Part shown: positions 55,057 through 63,766 of the stretch, piece by piece | Layout: each line of letters begins with the position of its first letter | Numbering within the stretch: the first letter of the stretch is position 1 | Origin: Pigmentiphaga aceris | Lineage (GTDB): Bacteria > Pseudomonadota > Gammaproteobacteria > Burkholderiales > Burkholderiaceae_B | Length of the DNA: 64,000 bases | Assembly (NCBI RefSeq): GCF_008119665.1 | Contig: NZ_CP043046.1 | Span: 4,774,001-4,838,000 of the forward strand | Direction of reading: 5' to 3' | Position numbers and translations under genes: made by a program | The notes under the pieces: generated by a model | The model's database searches: none | Seen by the model: only the letters and a program-made list of their open reading frames with translations | Told to the model about the DNA's origin: nothing

Positions 55057-55668
55057 ATGATGCAGGCAAACGAGGCGGTCGCCAGCCAATCCGAACAAGC
55101 GCTTGAACAACTTGTGGAAGCCATCGACCAGTTGGGCAGACGCCAACAGCGGGTGTCGTTAGGCGACATGCAGCAAGAAATCGGCGAGCGCAGTTTTGGG
55201 CCGTTTCTGTTCCTGCCTGCGATCGTGGAACTGAGCCCCGCAGGCGGCATCCCCGGCGTGCCCACCTTGCTTGGCATCATCGTGTCGATTTTTGCCGTGC
55301 AGATGCTGCTGGGCCGCAGAAGCTTCTGGATGCCAGCGTTTCTGTCGCGACGCACGCTCGATGGCGACAAGCTGCATGCCGCATTGAGAAAGGTGAAACC
55401 CGTGGTCCGCTACATGGATCGTGTGGTGCGCCCCCGATGGCAGTGGCTGACCCGCAAGCCTTTCATTCAACTGGTTGCGCTGAGCAGCATTGCGGCGGCA
55501 GCGTCTGTGCCTCCGTTGGAAGTGCTGCCCTTTGCCAGCAGCCTGCCCTTTTCCGCGATTGCCTTGCTGGGGCTGGGCGTGATCACCCGTGATGGCGTAC
55601 TGACCGTGGCTGGCATGGTAGCCGCAGTGAGCGCCCTGGTGCTGGTTGCGTGGGTGTTGCTGGGATGA
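55057..55668 (+). CDS. ExoD-family membrane protein
   Basis: 203 residues. The N-terminal helical part (QSEQALEQLVEAIDQLGRRQ) and SFGPFLFLPAIVELSPAGGIPG are hallmarks of the exopolysaccharide-synthesis ExoD family. Several membrane segments follow (LLGIIVSIFAVQMLLG, FIQLVALSSIAAAASVPPL, AIALLGLGVITRDGVLTVAG). In rhizobia ExoD affects exopolysaccharide and alkali tolerance; the biochemical role is unknown. Start ATG 55057. Its stop falls inside a 14-bp tandem repeat. Confidence 0.87.
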   Translation: MMQANEAVASQSEQALEQLVEAIDQLGRRQQRVSLGDMQQEIGERSFGPFLFLPAIVELSPAGGIPGVPTLLGIIVSIFAVQMLLGRRSFWMPAFLSRRTLDGDKLHAALRKVKPVVRYMDRVVRPRWQWLTRKPFIQLVALSSIAAAASVPPLEVLPFASSLPFSAIALLGLGVITRDGVLTVAGMVAAVSALVLVAWVLLG

Positions 55669-55691
55669 TGTTGCTGGGATGATATTGCTGG
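55656..55691 (+). repeat. 14-bp tandem repeat across the exoD-like stop
   Basis: GTTGCTGGGATGAT at 55656-55669 and 55670-55683, then a partial third unit to 55691. It spans the stop codon of the ExoD-family gene. A run of nine C follows at 55696-55704, just before the convergent LysR stop. Confidence 0.85.
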
Positions 55692-55709
55692 TCCGCCCCC
55701 CCCCTTCGC

Positions 55710-56636
55710 TCACGCCTTCTTCTTGATCCGTGGCGTGGCAGCGTCCAGCGACTGCAGCCGCACCACCATGTCGCTGATGAAACGCTCGATGACCTCTGGC
55801 AGCAACCTGCCCGCCATTACCTGCACCTGCAGGCTGCGCGATTGCATCTCCAGATTGTCGATGGGTTTGGCAACCAGGCCGTCGTGCCGCAAGCGCGCAG
55901 CCACCGACACATAACCCGCCAGCAAAATGGCATCGCTGTCACGCACAAACGCGTACAAGGCCCCGCCGTGGCTGCTGGTGTAGACCGGCTCGATCAGTAC
56001 GCCTGCCATGTTGCAGGCCATGTCGAGGAGCATGCGTGTGGTGGTCGCCTGCGATGTCACGGCCAGCGGATGCACCCGCAAGTCATCAAGCGTGATCTGC
56101 TTGCGGCGCGCCAGCGGGTGGCTGGCCGACATCACGGCAAATAGCGGCGAGCGCTGAGCATGGCGCACCACCACGCCCTTGCCCGGTTGCAGGTTGAATG
56201 CAATGGCCAGATCGACATCACCATTGGTGACCAGGCGACCGATCTCGGCACTGACACCAACCATCACGTGAAAACGCGTGGCGGGATGGCGCTTGCGAAA
56301 CGCGGCAATTGCCGAGGGCAATACGTCTTCCGCCAAGCCCTGCGAACAGGCGATACGGATTTCGTTGCCAAGTGAGCTGTGCAGGCTGGCAATCGAATTC
56401 AGCACCGCGTCAGATTCCAGCGCCATGCGACGTGCATGGGCCAGCAGCAAGCGGCCGGCATCAGTCAGCACCATGCCGCGTGGTGCCCGCTCGAACAGCG
56501 GGGTTCCCACCTGCTCTTCCAGCTTGGCGATCTGGCGACTGATCGCCGAAATCGCCACATGCAAGGTGGCAGATGCCGCGCTCAGGCTGCCTGAGCGGGC
56601 AACCTCCATGAAGTAGCGCAATGCGCCTTCGTTCAT
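55710..56636 (-). CDS. LysR-family transcriptional regulator
   Basis: 308 residues. The N-terminal helix-turn-helix (about 1-60: YFMEVARSGSLSAASATLHV, AISRQIAKLEEQVGTPLFER) is followed by a periplasmic-binding-like effector domain (about 90-300). AAGGAAG lies 7-8 nt before the ATG. It is divergent from the deacylase-peptidase pair and is their likely regulator; the 211-bp spacer contains an AT-rich stretch with a TTTATTCT ... AGAAATA near-palindrome (56728-56752 region) that could be a LysR site. Confidence 0.92.
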   Translation of the reverse strand: MNEGALRYFMEVARSGSLSAASATLHVAISAISRQIAKLEEQVGTPLFERAPRGMVLTDAGRLLLAHARRMALESDAVLNSIASLHSSLGNEIRIACSQGLAEDVLPSAIAAFRKRHPATRFHVMVGVSAEIGRLVTNGDVDLAIAFNLQPGKGVVVRHAQRSPLFAVMSASHPLARRKQITLDDLRVHPLAVTSQATTTRMLLDMACNMAGVLIEPVYTSSHGGALYAFVRDSDAILLAGYVSVAARLRHDGLVAKPIDNLEMQSRSLQVQVMAGRLLPEVIERFISDMVVRLQSLDAATPRIKKKA

Positions 56637-56847
56637 TGATGCACTTCCTTTTTCGCAGCTTGACTGGCCTTATCAACAGTCCGTCGCTGCATTGACTATT
56701 GCGTTGCCGAATCAGCAAAGCTTCTGACATTTATTCTAATTGTCGAGAAATATAGCGAACTCTAGAATCTTGGGTTATTTCGCGTCTGCAGCCTTGCACC
56801 GTTCGGTCTTGGTTCATTCGCATCGCACCGCCCCTTCTGGAGACAGC

Positions 56848-57816
56848 ATGTCCGCTTCACCCAGCGCAACGCTCCGCCCGTTCGCGCTCGCCTATTCCGA
56901 TATCAGCACTGAACGCGTCGGCAACACCGACACTGAAGGGGTATGGCATTTCGACTCGGGCAAGCCCGGCCGCAAGGTACTGCTTACCGCATTGATCCAC
57001 GGCAACGAAATCTGTGGTGCCTGGGCGCTCAAACATTTGCTGGCGGCCGGCATTCGCCCACGCACCGGTTCGCTGACGCTGGCCTTCTGCAACCTGGCCG
57101 CTTTTGACCGCTTCGACGCCAACGACAACCTGTCTTCGCGCTTTGTCGAAGAAGACATGAACCGTGTGTGGAGCGAAGACAAACTGGCCAGTGGCAGCAC
57201 CATCGAACGCCGCCGCGCCGCGCAACTGGTGCCGTGGGTCAAGCAAGCCGACTGGCTGCTGGACTTCCACTCGATGAGCGCCTCTGACGACCCGCTGCAA
57301 TTGAGCGGCCTGCAACAGCGCAACATCGACCTGGCGCTGGAGCTGGGCAACCCGACCTACACGATTTCGGACGCCGGCCACGCAGCAGGCGTGCGCATGC
57401 GCGACTACGGCCGCTTCGGCGAAGCCGGTGACAACGGCACCCGCTCGCTGCTGATCGAGTGCGGTTTCCACGGCGCGATCGAAGCCGAAAGCGTTGCCCT
57501 CGACAACATGGCGCGCTTCCTGGTGGCCTCGGGCATCGTCGAACGTGACGACTTGCCAGCCAACTGGTTCGCCCCCAGCGCGGCACGCCCACAGGCGCTG
57601 CTGGTCACCGAAGCAGTCACCGCGACCAGCACCGACTTCCGCTTCTCGCAAGAATGGCAAGGCATGGAAGAACTGCCCGAAGCCGGTACTGTGATTGCGT
57701 ATTCCAACGGCGAACCGGTGGTCACGCCCTACGATCGTTGCGTCTTGATCATGCCCTCGGGCCAGGCAGCGCAGCCCGGTCTGACCATGGTTCGTCTGGC
57801 GCGTCCGCTGAACTGA
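56848..57816 (+). CDS. Succinylglutamate desuccinylase/aspartoacylase-family hydrolase
   Basis: 322-residue M14-type zinc deacylase. Zinc ligands His51 and Glu54 in LIHGNE and His141 in DFHS; EEDMNRVW (101-108) for substrate binding; catalytic Glu204 in LLIECGFHG. The family removes acyl groups from N-acyl amino acids. ATG 56848 with GGAGA just upstream is chosen; a longer frame begins at 56740. It is followed by a peptidase of the M20 family that also acts on N-substituted amino acids, suggesting joint catabolism of an acylated amino acid. Confidence 0.88.
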   Translation: MSASPSATLRPFALAYSDISTERVGNTDTEGVWHFDSGKPGRKVLLTALIHGNEICGAWALKHLLAAGIRPRTGSLTLAFCNLAAFDRFDANDNLSSRFVEEDMNRVWSEDKLASGSTIERRRAAQLVPWVKQADWLLDFHSMSASDDPLQLSGLQQRNIDLALELGNPTYTISDAGHAAGVRMRDYGRFGEAGDNGTRSLLIECGFHGAIEAESVALDNMARFLVASGIVERDDLPANWFAPSAARPQALLVTEAVTATSTDFRFSQEWQGMEELPEAGTVIAYSNGEPVVTPYDRCVLIMPSGQAAQPGLTMVRLARPLN

Positions 57817-57822
57817 TCGGAC

Positions 57823-57849
57823 ATTGACCAGCCTACGAGGCTGGTCAAT
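57823..57849 (+). other. Intercistronic hairpin
   Basis: Perfect 12-bp stem ATTGACCAGCCT / AGGCTGGTCAAT with a 3-nt loop, starting 6 nt after the deacylase stop. No T tract, so likely an mRNA-stability or partial-termination element between two co-directional genes. Confidence 0.6.
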
Positions 57850-57947
57850 CCAACATCCTCAACCACCTAACAGCAGGCATCCAGCAATTGCCAGATGCTT
57901 CACCCAATTTTCGGCGCTCACCTGACCGCGCCACCAAAGGACTACTC

Positions 57948-59078
57948 ATGTTTAGCGACACCAGCGCTGCTGCGCTCGCCGCCGGCATCAAACGCTGGAT
58001 CGAATGCGAATCGCCGTCCAACGATATCGCCACCCTGAACACCATGGCTGCCATGATGGCCAGCGACGCCAAGGCAGCCGGTCTGCAGGCAAGCAGCCAC
58101 CACATCGGCAATGAAACCGGACCGATGCTGCACATCAGCAATCGTGCCGACGGCGACACCCGCGAAGGCGTGCTGATCCTTGCCCACCACGACACCGTGC
58201 ACCCGGTCGGCACCCTGCTGAAGAACCCCGCGCGCATCGAAGACGATCGCCTGTACGGCCCGGGCAGCTACGACATGAAGGGCGGCATCTACCTGGCAAT
58301 GGCCGCCATGGCGGCATTGGCCAAGCCCGGCTCGACACCGTTGCCGATCGACCTGGTCATCGTGCCTGACGAAGAAACCGGCAGCCACGCCTCGCGCGAG
58401 CACATCGAGTCCTACGCCAGGCGCGCCGTCTACACGCTGGTCTGCGAACCCGCCCGCGCCAACACCGGCGCGTGTGTGCTGGCACGCAAGGGCACCGGCA
58501 TGCTGCGTCTGGCCGTCAAGGGACGCCCTTCGCACGCAGGCGTGCAACACGACAAGGGCCGTAGCGCGATCCGCGAAATGGCGCACCAGATTCTGGCGCT
58601 GGAAGCCATGACCGACTACGAGCGCGGCGTGACGGTCAGCGTCGGCACCATCAAGGGCGGCACCGTGACCAACACCGTGCCGGAACACTGCTCGATCGTC
58701 GTGGACTTCCGGGTACCTACCCCGGAACTCGGCGATGAAATCGTCAGCCGCATGCGCGCCCTGAAGCCGGTCGGCCCGGATGTCGAACTGATCATCGACG
58801 CAGAATTGAACCGCCCGCCGATGGTTGCCAGCGACGCGTCCAAGGCACTGCTGGCGCGCGCGCAGAACGTGGCGCAAGCGGCGGGCTTCAAGCTGGAAGC
58901 GGCACCGATGACCGGCGGCGGCAGCGATGCCAACTTCACCGCGGCGCTGGGCATCCCTACGCTGGACGGCTTGGGCCCGGACGGTGACGGCGCACACACG
59001 CTGAAGGAGTTCATCCAGATTTCCACGCTGCCCAAGCGCCTGGCGTTCTGGACTCAGCTGCTGCGCGAATTGAACTGA
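57948..59078 (+). CDS. M20-family metallopeptidase (carboxypeptidase G2-like)
   Basis: 376 residues. Metal ligands and catalytic residues are present: His80-x-Asp82 in LAHHDTVH, Asp109 in SYDMKGG, Glu142-Glu143 in VPDEETGS, Glu167 in VCEPAR, and a late His in GDGAHT. A dimerisation domain (about 180-290) contains RPSHAGVQ. The enzyme is cytosolic and probably cleaves C-terminal Glu-type or N-acyl amino acids. AAAGGA is 7 nt before ATG 57948. It is co-directional with the deacylase, 131 nt downstream, and ends at a hairpin. Confidence 0.9.
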   Translation: MFSDTSAAALAAGIKRWIECESPSNDIATLNTMAAMMASDAKAAGLQASSHHIGNETGPMLHISNRADGDTREGVLILAHHDTVHPVGTLLKNPARIEDDRLYGPGSYDMKGGIYLAMAAMAALAKPGSTPLPIDLVIVPDEETGSHASREHIESYARRAVYTLVCEPARANTGACVLARKGTGMLRLAVKGRPSHAGVQHDKGRSAIREMAHQILALEAMTDYERGVTVSVGTIKGGTVTNTVPEHCSIVVDFRVPTPELGDEIVSRMRALKPVGPDVELIIDAELNRPPMVASDASKALLARAQNVAQAAGFKLEAAPMTGGGSDANFTAALGIPTLDGLGPDGDGAHTLKEFIQISTLPKRLAFWTQLLRELN

Positions 59079-59096
59079 TTGGCTTTATAGGCACTT

Positions 59097-59125
59097 GCGG
59101 GCGTCGTGATTTATGCGACGCCCGC
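59097..59125 (+). terminator. Hairpin after M20 peptidase gene
   Basis: Perfect 10-bp GC-rich stem GCGGGCGTCG / CGACGCCCGC with a 9-nt loop, 18 nt past the stop. It has only TT after it. Confidence 0.65.
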
Positions 59126-59656
59126 TTGCTCAACGCTTGACAAGCATTGACCTTATGCACGAACTTGGCGCACAATCGTCGATTGACATCGCATCTCAAC
59201 GCGATTTGCTTGGAAATTCAAGAAGAGCAAAAAGCAGAGCAACTTTTGGTTGCTGCATTTTTGCTCAAGACGGATCTCACACCGTCTGCTTCGGCAACGA
59301 ATTTCCAGCATGCAAGCCCGGCAGCGCGCCCGACAATAAAACTCAAAGCGCCCGAGGCATGTCGTCAACACAACCGGCATTTATCTGGTTTCAGGCTTCC
59401 AAGTATCGAGGATCAAACACCCGGGGTTGAACCCAGGCAGATTTGAACCTGTTACGGCGCAACGCGCCGCGGTCATGACCGAATCCCACCGCTAGTTCAG
59501 CGCACCGCTTGCGGTCCGCCCAAATGCCTTCCTCAGCCGTGTGTCTGTTCGCAATCAGGTCTGTACCTGTGCACTGGCTCGGCACATTCGCGACGTCCGT
59601 CCATCACGCGTTATCGCACTCGTACGGCACGCTCGCGCAATACCGGAAGTACTGCA
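59126..59656. other. Long intergenic region with hairpins
   Basis: 531 bases with several short frames on both strands but none with a ribosome site or family likeness. It contains a long imperfect hairpin at 59228-59265 (GCAAAAAGCAGAGCAAC against GTTGCTGCATTTTTGC), a GGCGC/GCGCC stem near 59456-59468 and a GGTCATGACC palindrome at 59471-59480. A non-coding RNA or a decayed gene is possible; I cannot support either. Confidence 0.4.
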
Positions 59657-59932
59657 ATGAAAAATCTCTACCCGAACGATCTCGTTCAACGCCCGACGGG
59701 CATCAACCTTGACCACGACAGCATCCATGTGGGTGACGTGGTTTATCTTCAACCCAAAGACGGCGGCCCTGCCATTCGCAGCACCGTCATTTTCGACACG
59801 CCGCTGTTTGGCTGCACGACCTACACGAGCGACGCCTTGGTCCGTCCAGCACGTGGTGAACGCGCTGCGCAGCCCGTACGTTTCCGCTTCCGCATGCAGG
59901 ATGTTCACAAAGTTCAACCGGCACGCGGTTGA
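59657..59932 (+). CDS. Small hypothetical protein (91 aa)
   Basis: 91 residues, no signal peptide. It has a strand-rich look: SIHVGDVVYLQPKDGG, then RSTVIFDTPLFGCTTYTSDA, and ends in a basic RFRFRMQDVHKVQPARG. The GDVVYL pattern resembles small SH3-like beta-barrels, a weak inference. GGAAG lies 7 nt before the ATG. A T-tailed hairpin at 60007-60046 ends the transcript, which supports a real gene. Confidence 0.6.
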   Translation: MKNLYPNDLVQRPTGINLDHDSIHVGDVVYLQPKDGGPAIRSTVIFDTPLFGCTTYTSDALVRPARGERAAQPVRFRFRMQDVHKVQPARG

Positions 59933-60006
59933 GGTTTCAACCTGAAGTTTCAACATAGAGCTTCTAGCTTGCTGTCTGCGCCGTTCACCGGACGCTGACA
60001 CCTGAA

Positions 60007-60046
60007 CGCCCGCACGACGCAACAGCTTGCGTCATACGGGCGTTTT
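60007..60046 (+). terminator. Intrinsic terminator overlapping the convergent gene
   Basis: 16-bp stem with two mismatches (60007-60022 against 60027-60042), 4-nt loop, then TTTT. It serves the small gene at 59657 and overlaps the last codons of the convergent gene at 60032. Confidence 0.7.
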
Positions 60047-62152
60047 GCGTTGTGACGCCGGCTTGCGCGCCTTGAGCTTCTTCACCAACCGCAGCGTTTC
60101 ACGGTCGTAGGCCATGTCGGTCCAGCGCAGCACCGCATCGGGTGTCAGCCATGCATCCAGCCTTTCCGGCTGATGGCGGGCAAGATGGAACAAGGCCGCG
60201 CGTACGTAGAAAGGCTTGGTATTGGCGTAGTCATCAACACTGCCCAAGGCCTTGTCGGGCAACCAGCCTTTGTCGATGACTGTCTGCAGCACCGGGTCGT
60301 CTTCAGGATGATCGATCAACAGATACAACAAAGCCGACCCACCGGCCAGCGAGTAGTGCTCCAGCCCAGCCAGAAACCAATCCACCTTGGGTCGATTGTT
60401 CGAGTACAGATGCAGACCATAGGCCCGCATCGCGGCGACCAGCCCGGCGCGGTAGCGGGCATGTTGGTGACCGAAGGCCGCAAGCAGCGCATGGTCTTCC
60501 AAGGCCAGGCGGTCCTTGAACACCAGTGCCATGATCTGCGGCAGATCCGGCAGCGCAAAGTGCACCGCTGCAGCTTGTCGCATGACTTCGTCATCGAAGG
60601 TCGCCAGCATGGCGAACACTTTGTCGGCCCTGTCCGTAGGCAAGCTGGCTACCTGCGCGAGCAACGTCTCCCGGTATCCTGCCTTGACCAGGCACCATGC
60701 CAGGCTGATGGCATCGCCATGACCGTCCGCACCGGCGAACCCGGGAATAGCCAACGCCCAGCGATTGGCCGATGTGCCTTGGTTCCAGGTGTATGGCACC
60801 GGCGGTGGCGCATGTTCGGCGATCAGTGAGACGGCCTGCGCCATATCCAGGTTGCCTGGTGCGCGGGCAAGCGCGTGCACAAAAGCATGGATATGCGGCG
60901 CACCATCAAGCTTGGCATCGCGCGTGACATTACGTGGAAACAGCTTTGCAAGCGGAATCGCATTCGCGTCGAATTTCGCCCGCGCTACCTGCCAGTCTGA
61001 CGCAGCGAAAGCATCGCGGTCCGCCATTTCCAGCCCGCCATCTGAAGCACGATTGAACAGACGACGAAACCGCACCACCTCGCCACCGGGCTGAATCATC
61101 ACCCGAGAAACTGCACAGCGTTTTGGCTTCTTGCCCGTCCAGGTGCCATCTTTCACCACGCACAGTGGGTTGCAGTCAGCGTCGTCATCCAACATGGGAC
61201 CAGGAAGTTCCTCTTCCACGAAGCGCTGGTATGCCGGCGTCTGCGCCAAGTCGCCCAGCCACTCGTTCTGACGCATGTCCTGGGTCCAGACCATGCGTTG
61301 CGCCGAGGCCAGCCGAAAACGCCATGGCAGGTGGTAACCGCGACGAACCAGTATGCGTGCGCTTTCCAGCGCGCGTTCGTATTGACCCAGCACGGCCAGC
61401 ACGCAGATGGCGTTGAATTCAAAGTGGCTGGTATCGATGGCGGGGTTGCTCAGGTACCAGTCCAGTTCCTGATCGATCAGGGGCATGGCGCGCTTGGGCA
61501 CTTCAGCCAACAACGCGCTTTCCACCAGGCCCGCATGGCAGGTCTGAACATCCATCAAGCGATGATCTGGCTGACCGAGTGCCAATGCCTGTTCGTACCG
61601 AGTCAGCAGCCAAGGCCAGTCGATGTGGAAGGGACTGCCAGACGTATTTACATGGGTATGGCGACCATCGCCGTGACGCTTATCAACAAAGCCCGCAACC
61701 GCCATGAATGCAGGGTGTGCAATCAGCGCTGCGACTTGCGGGTCTGCATATGAACCATCATCGACCTGCCCACGCATTTCACGACGACAACTGTTCAACA
61801 GATCAATTGCGCGGCCTTGACTCTGCATCGCCAAAGCCGCATCGATCAAGGGTGCAAACAGAAAACGAAATGGCCCGAGCACGCGCCAGTTTCCTTCTCC
61901 GCGACGGTGTGCCGGTGCCAGTGCATCGCTCAAGCCGTCCAGCAGCGGTGCGACCAATTCAGGATAGCCAGCGCGCAGCTGCGCGGCAGTGGTCAGCAGC
62001 GCAGCAAGACCAATGACTGCGTGCGGTTTCTCTGGTGATTCAAGCACGTCCAGATCGATGCCTCGCTTGCCCAACGCAAGCAATGCGGCATCAATATCTG
62101 CCGCATCAAGACACTGTTGAAGGTTCGCTGCGAGCGTGGTGATGCGGGACAA
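60032..62152 (-). CDS. Hypothetical protein (706 aa)
   Basis: I do not recognise this protein. 706 residues, soluble, without signal peptide or membrane segment. It is rich in Ala, Leu and Asp with many short helical stretches (AANLQQCLDAADIDAALLAL, QYERALESARILVRRGYHL), giving a tetratricopeptide-like look without clear repeats. A Cys/Lys segment (CNPLCVVKDGTWTGKKPKRC) is near the middle. Start TTG 62152 has AGGAGG 4 nt upstream. It lies 41 nt after the SecD-head-like gene and is probably its operon partner. Confidence 0.75.
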   Translation of the reverse strand: MSRITTLAANLQQCLDAADIDAALLALGKRGIDLDVLESPEKPHAVIGLAALLTTAAQLRAGYPELVAPLLDGLSDALAPAHRRGEGNWRVLGPFRFLFAPLIDAALAMQSQGRAIDLLNSCRREMRGQVDDGSYADPQVAALIAHPAFMAVAGFVDKRHGDGRHTHVNTSGSPFHIDWPWLLTRYEQALALGQPDHRLMDVQTCHAGLVESALLAEVPKRAMPLIDQELDWYLSNPAIDTSHFEFNAICVLAVLGQYERALESARILVRRGYHLPWRFRLASAQRMVWTQDMRQNEWLGDLAQTPAYQRFVEEELPGPMLDDDADCNPLCVVKDGTWTGKKPKRCAVSRVMIQPGGEVVRFRRLFNRASDGGLEMADRDAFAASDWQVARAKFDANAIPLAKLFPRNVTRDAKLDGAPHIHAFVHALARAPGNLDMAQAVSLIAEHAPPPVPYTWNQGTSANRWALAIPGFAGADGHGDAISLAWCLVKAGYRETLLAQVASLPTDRADKVFAMLATFDDEVMRQAAAVHFALPDLPQIMALVFKDRLALEDHALLAAFGHQHARYRAGLVAAMRAYGLHLYSNNRPKVDWFLAGLEHYSLAGGSALLYLLIDHPEDDPVLQTVIDKGWLPDKALGSVDDYANTKPFYVRAALFHLARHQPERLDAWLTPDAVLRWTDMAYDRETLRLVKKLKARKPASQRKTPV

Positions 62153-62193
62153 GCGACCTCCTGGCTGGCGGGCATCGTGAACCGGTCTATCGA

Positions 62194-62634
62194 CTATTTG
62201 GCGGAAGACTTCTTCTGCTGCCCGCCGCCATCGGCGCGCGTATTGTCTGCGGGCGGTTCATCCGATATCTGCAGCGCGCCGCCTGACGAGAGCGTGCTTG
62301 CAATCTGCTGGGCAGATGCCCGGGTAAAGCCCGTGACACCCGGCGACAGCTGCAGTGAGCCTCCGGTCAGGGGGCTGTGCAAGGTGGCCGAGGTCAGCAA
62401 CACACCATCGACGTACAAGTGCATCATCTGGCCGACACGATTGCGTGTGAATGCTGCCAGCGCTCGCTGGCCTTCCGGGTCGAGCGTAACGTTGACGACC
62501 TCGGGTTGATTGTCTTCAGGCTTGGGCACCACCGCACTCTGCACCCGCAAGCTCACTGTCTCCGCATGGGCGGACACCGCACATACGGCCAAGGCCACAC
62601 CAGCTGCCAGCTTTGAAATCTGCGTGATCTGCAT
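62194..62634 (-). CDS. Periplasmic protein resembling the SecD P1 head subdomain
   Basis: 146 residues. Signal peptide cleaved near SAHA-ET (residue 24). Residues about 47-122 resemble the P1 head of SecD: VVNVTLDPEGQRALAAFTRN, then LYVDGVLLTSATLHSPLTGG and a final SAQQIASTLSSGGALQI. The C-terminal 25 residues are hydrophilic and Lys/Ser-rich. AAGGAG lies 5 nt before ATG 62634. SecD itself is absent, so this is a stand-alone head-like domain, exported alone. It sits between a two-helix membrane protein and the unknown 706-residue protein. Confidence 0.72.
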   Translation of the reverse strand: MQITQISKLAAGVALAVCAVSAHAETVSLRVQSAVVPKPEDNQPEVVNVTLDPEGQRALAAFTRNRVGQMMHLYVDGVLLTSATLHSPLTGGSLQLSPGVTGFTRASAQQIASTLSSGGALQISDEPPADNTRADGGGQQKKSSAK

Positions 62635-62657
62635 GACACTCCTTGTTTTCATATCCA

Positions 62658-63554
62658 TCAACCGCCGACGACCCGCACGAAGGTAAACACGGGTTGCCAC
62701 GTCCAGCCGGCGGACTGAACGATGTGCGCCAATCGTTCGCTGTTCGGACCACTTGGCATGGTGCGCCACCATGACTTGAGCAAGCGGCTGCCCGATGCGG
62801 TACGGCCGCCGGTCCGTGTTCCACCCGACACCGCGCGCACCACATGCTGCGTCGCGTCCAGCCGCATTTTCAGCCGTTCCACAACGCCTTGCGCGGCGTA
62901 CTCGAAGATCAATTCGCCACCGGCTTCTGCATGCGTCGTCACATCAGCAAAATCGAGCGCAAGCAGACGCTCGCGCAATGCGGATTCCGTGACAGGTGCT
63001 TGAGTGGACCGCGCAGGTTTGCGTGCAACCCAGGCCAGTAATCGGCTGAAGACAAGGATCAGCACCAGCGCGTACGTAAGGATGCCCGCGACGACCCAGG
63101 CCAGATGCTGGTCGAAAACGCGATACAGACCTGCGCCTTCCTTATTCGCTGCCATGAACGGGATGGCGGCAACCGCCGCGTCAAGCCTGGCTTCATCTGG
63201 GGCGGTTGCCCACACGACATAATCATTCACAGCCACGATCAGGCCGTGCTCGCTCTTCGTGCGATAGCGAGACAGATTGCCAGTGCTGCTGGAAGACACC
63301 GTGGGAATACGTGCCAGTTGTCTGTCGACCGCATCACCCGCAGTCCGTGCATCGGAAAACCTGTCGACCTTCGCGCGCGCGCCACCCGGAAGTTCCTGCC
63401 AAGTCTGCCAACTCGGCGGTGGATCGGCAGTCAGGTGGTACGGCGGCGGAGACATTGTGGTTGCAAGCAGCATCACGCCTGCAGGCAAGAAAATCGCAGC
63501 GAACAAGGCCATGAACGCGAACAGCATCTTGGCGTCGATCTGGGAATGTCGCAT
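62658..63554 (-). CDS. Hypothetical two-helix membrane protein
   Basis: 298 residues. Membrane helices at about 10-32 (MLFAFMALFAAIFLPAGVML) and 151-173 (LAWVVAGILTYALVLILVFS) enclose a periplasmic domain of about 115 residues; a cytoplasmic domain of about 120 residues follows. No family recognised. No good ribosome site precedes ATG 63554, so the start is uncertain. It stops 23 nt before the SecD-head-like gene, so it is the first gene of a likely three-gene unit. Confidence 0.7.
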   Translation of the reverse strand: MRHSQIDAKMLFAFMALFAAIFLPAGVMLLATTMSPPPYHLTADPPPSWQTWQELPGGARAKVDRFSDARTAGDAVDRQLARIPTVSSSSTGNLSRYRTKSEHGLIVAVNDYVVWATAPDEARLDAAVAAIPFMAANKEGAGLYRVFDQHLAWVVAGILTYALVLILVFSRLLAWVARKPARSTQAPVTESALRERLLALDFADVTTHAEAGGELIFEYAAQGVVERLKMRLDATQHVVRAVSGGTRTGGRTASGSRLLKSWWRTMPSGPNSERLAHIVQSAGWTWQPVFTFVRVVGG

Positions 63555-63766
63555 GGTTCGTCAAGACCATCTGCGCCATCAATACCGCCAACTCGACCCA
63601 TATGCATGTCAAGCCTGATGCGCGATGATTCCTTCCTTCTGCCAGTGGAGAGTCCGCAATCTACTATGACCAACTCGTCGCAGAACATGGCTGAAAAAAA
63701 CTGTAGCACTCAGCTACACCCTGCCTGACGTACGATCGGAGCGACACCAAACACCCCGTGGAACCC

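Noticed and set aside
55696..55704. Phase-variation tract (C9)
   Set aside because: It lies in the short gap between two convergent stops, not in a coding start or promoter, so on/off switching is unlikely.
59430..59530. Possible tRNA remnant on the minus strand (GTTCAAATC-like T-loop)
   Set aside because: The T-stem does not pair properly and no D-arm, anticodon stem or acceptor stem can be built.
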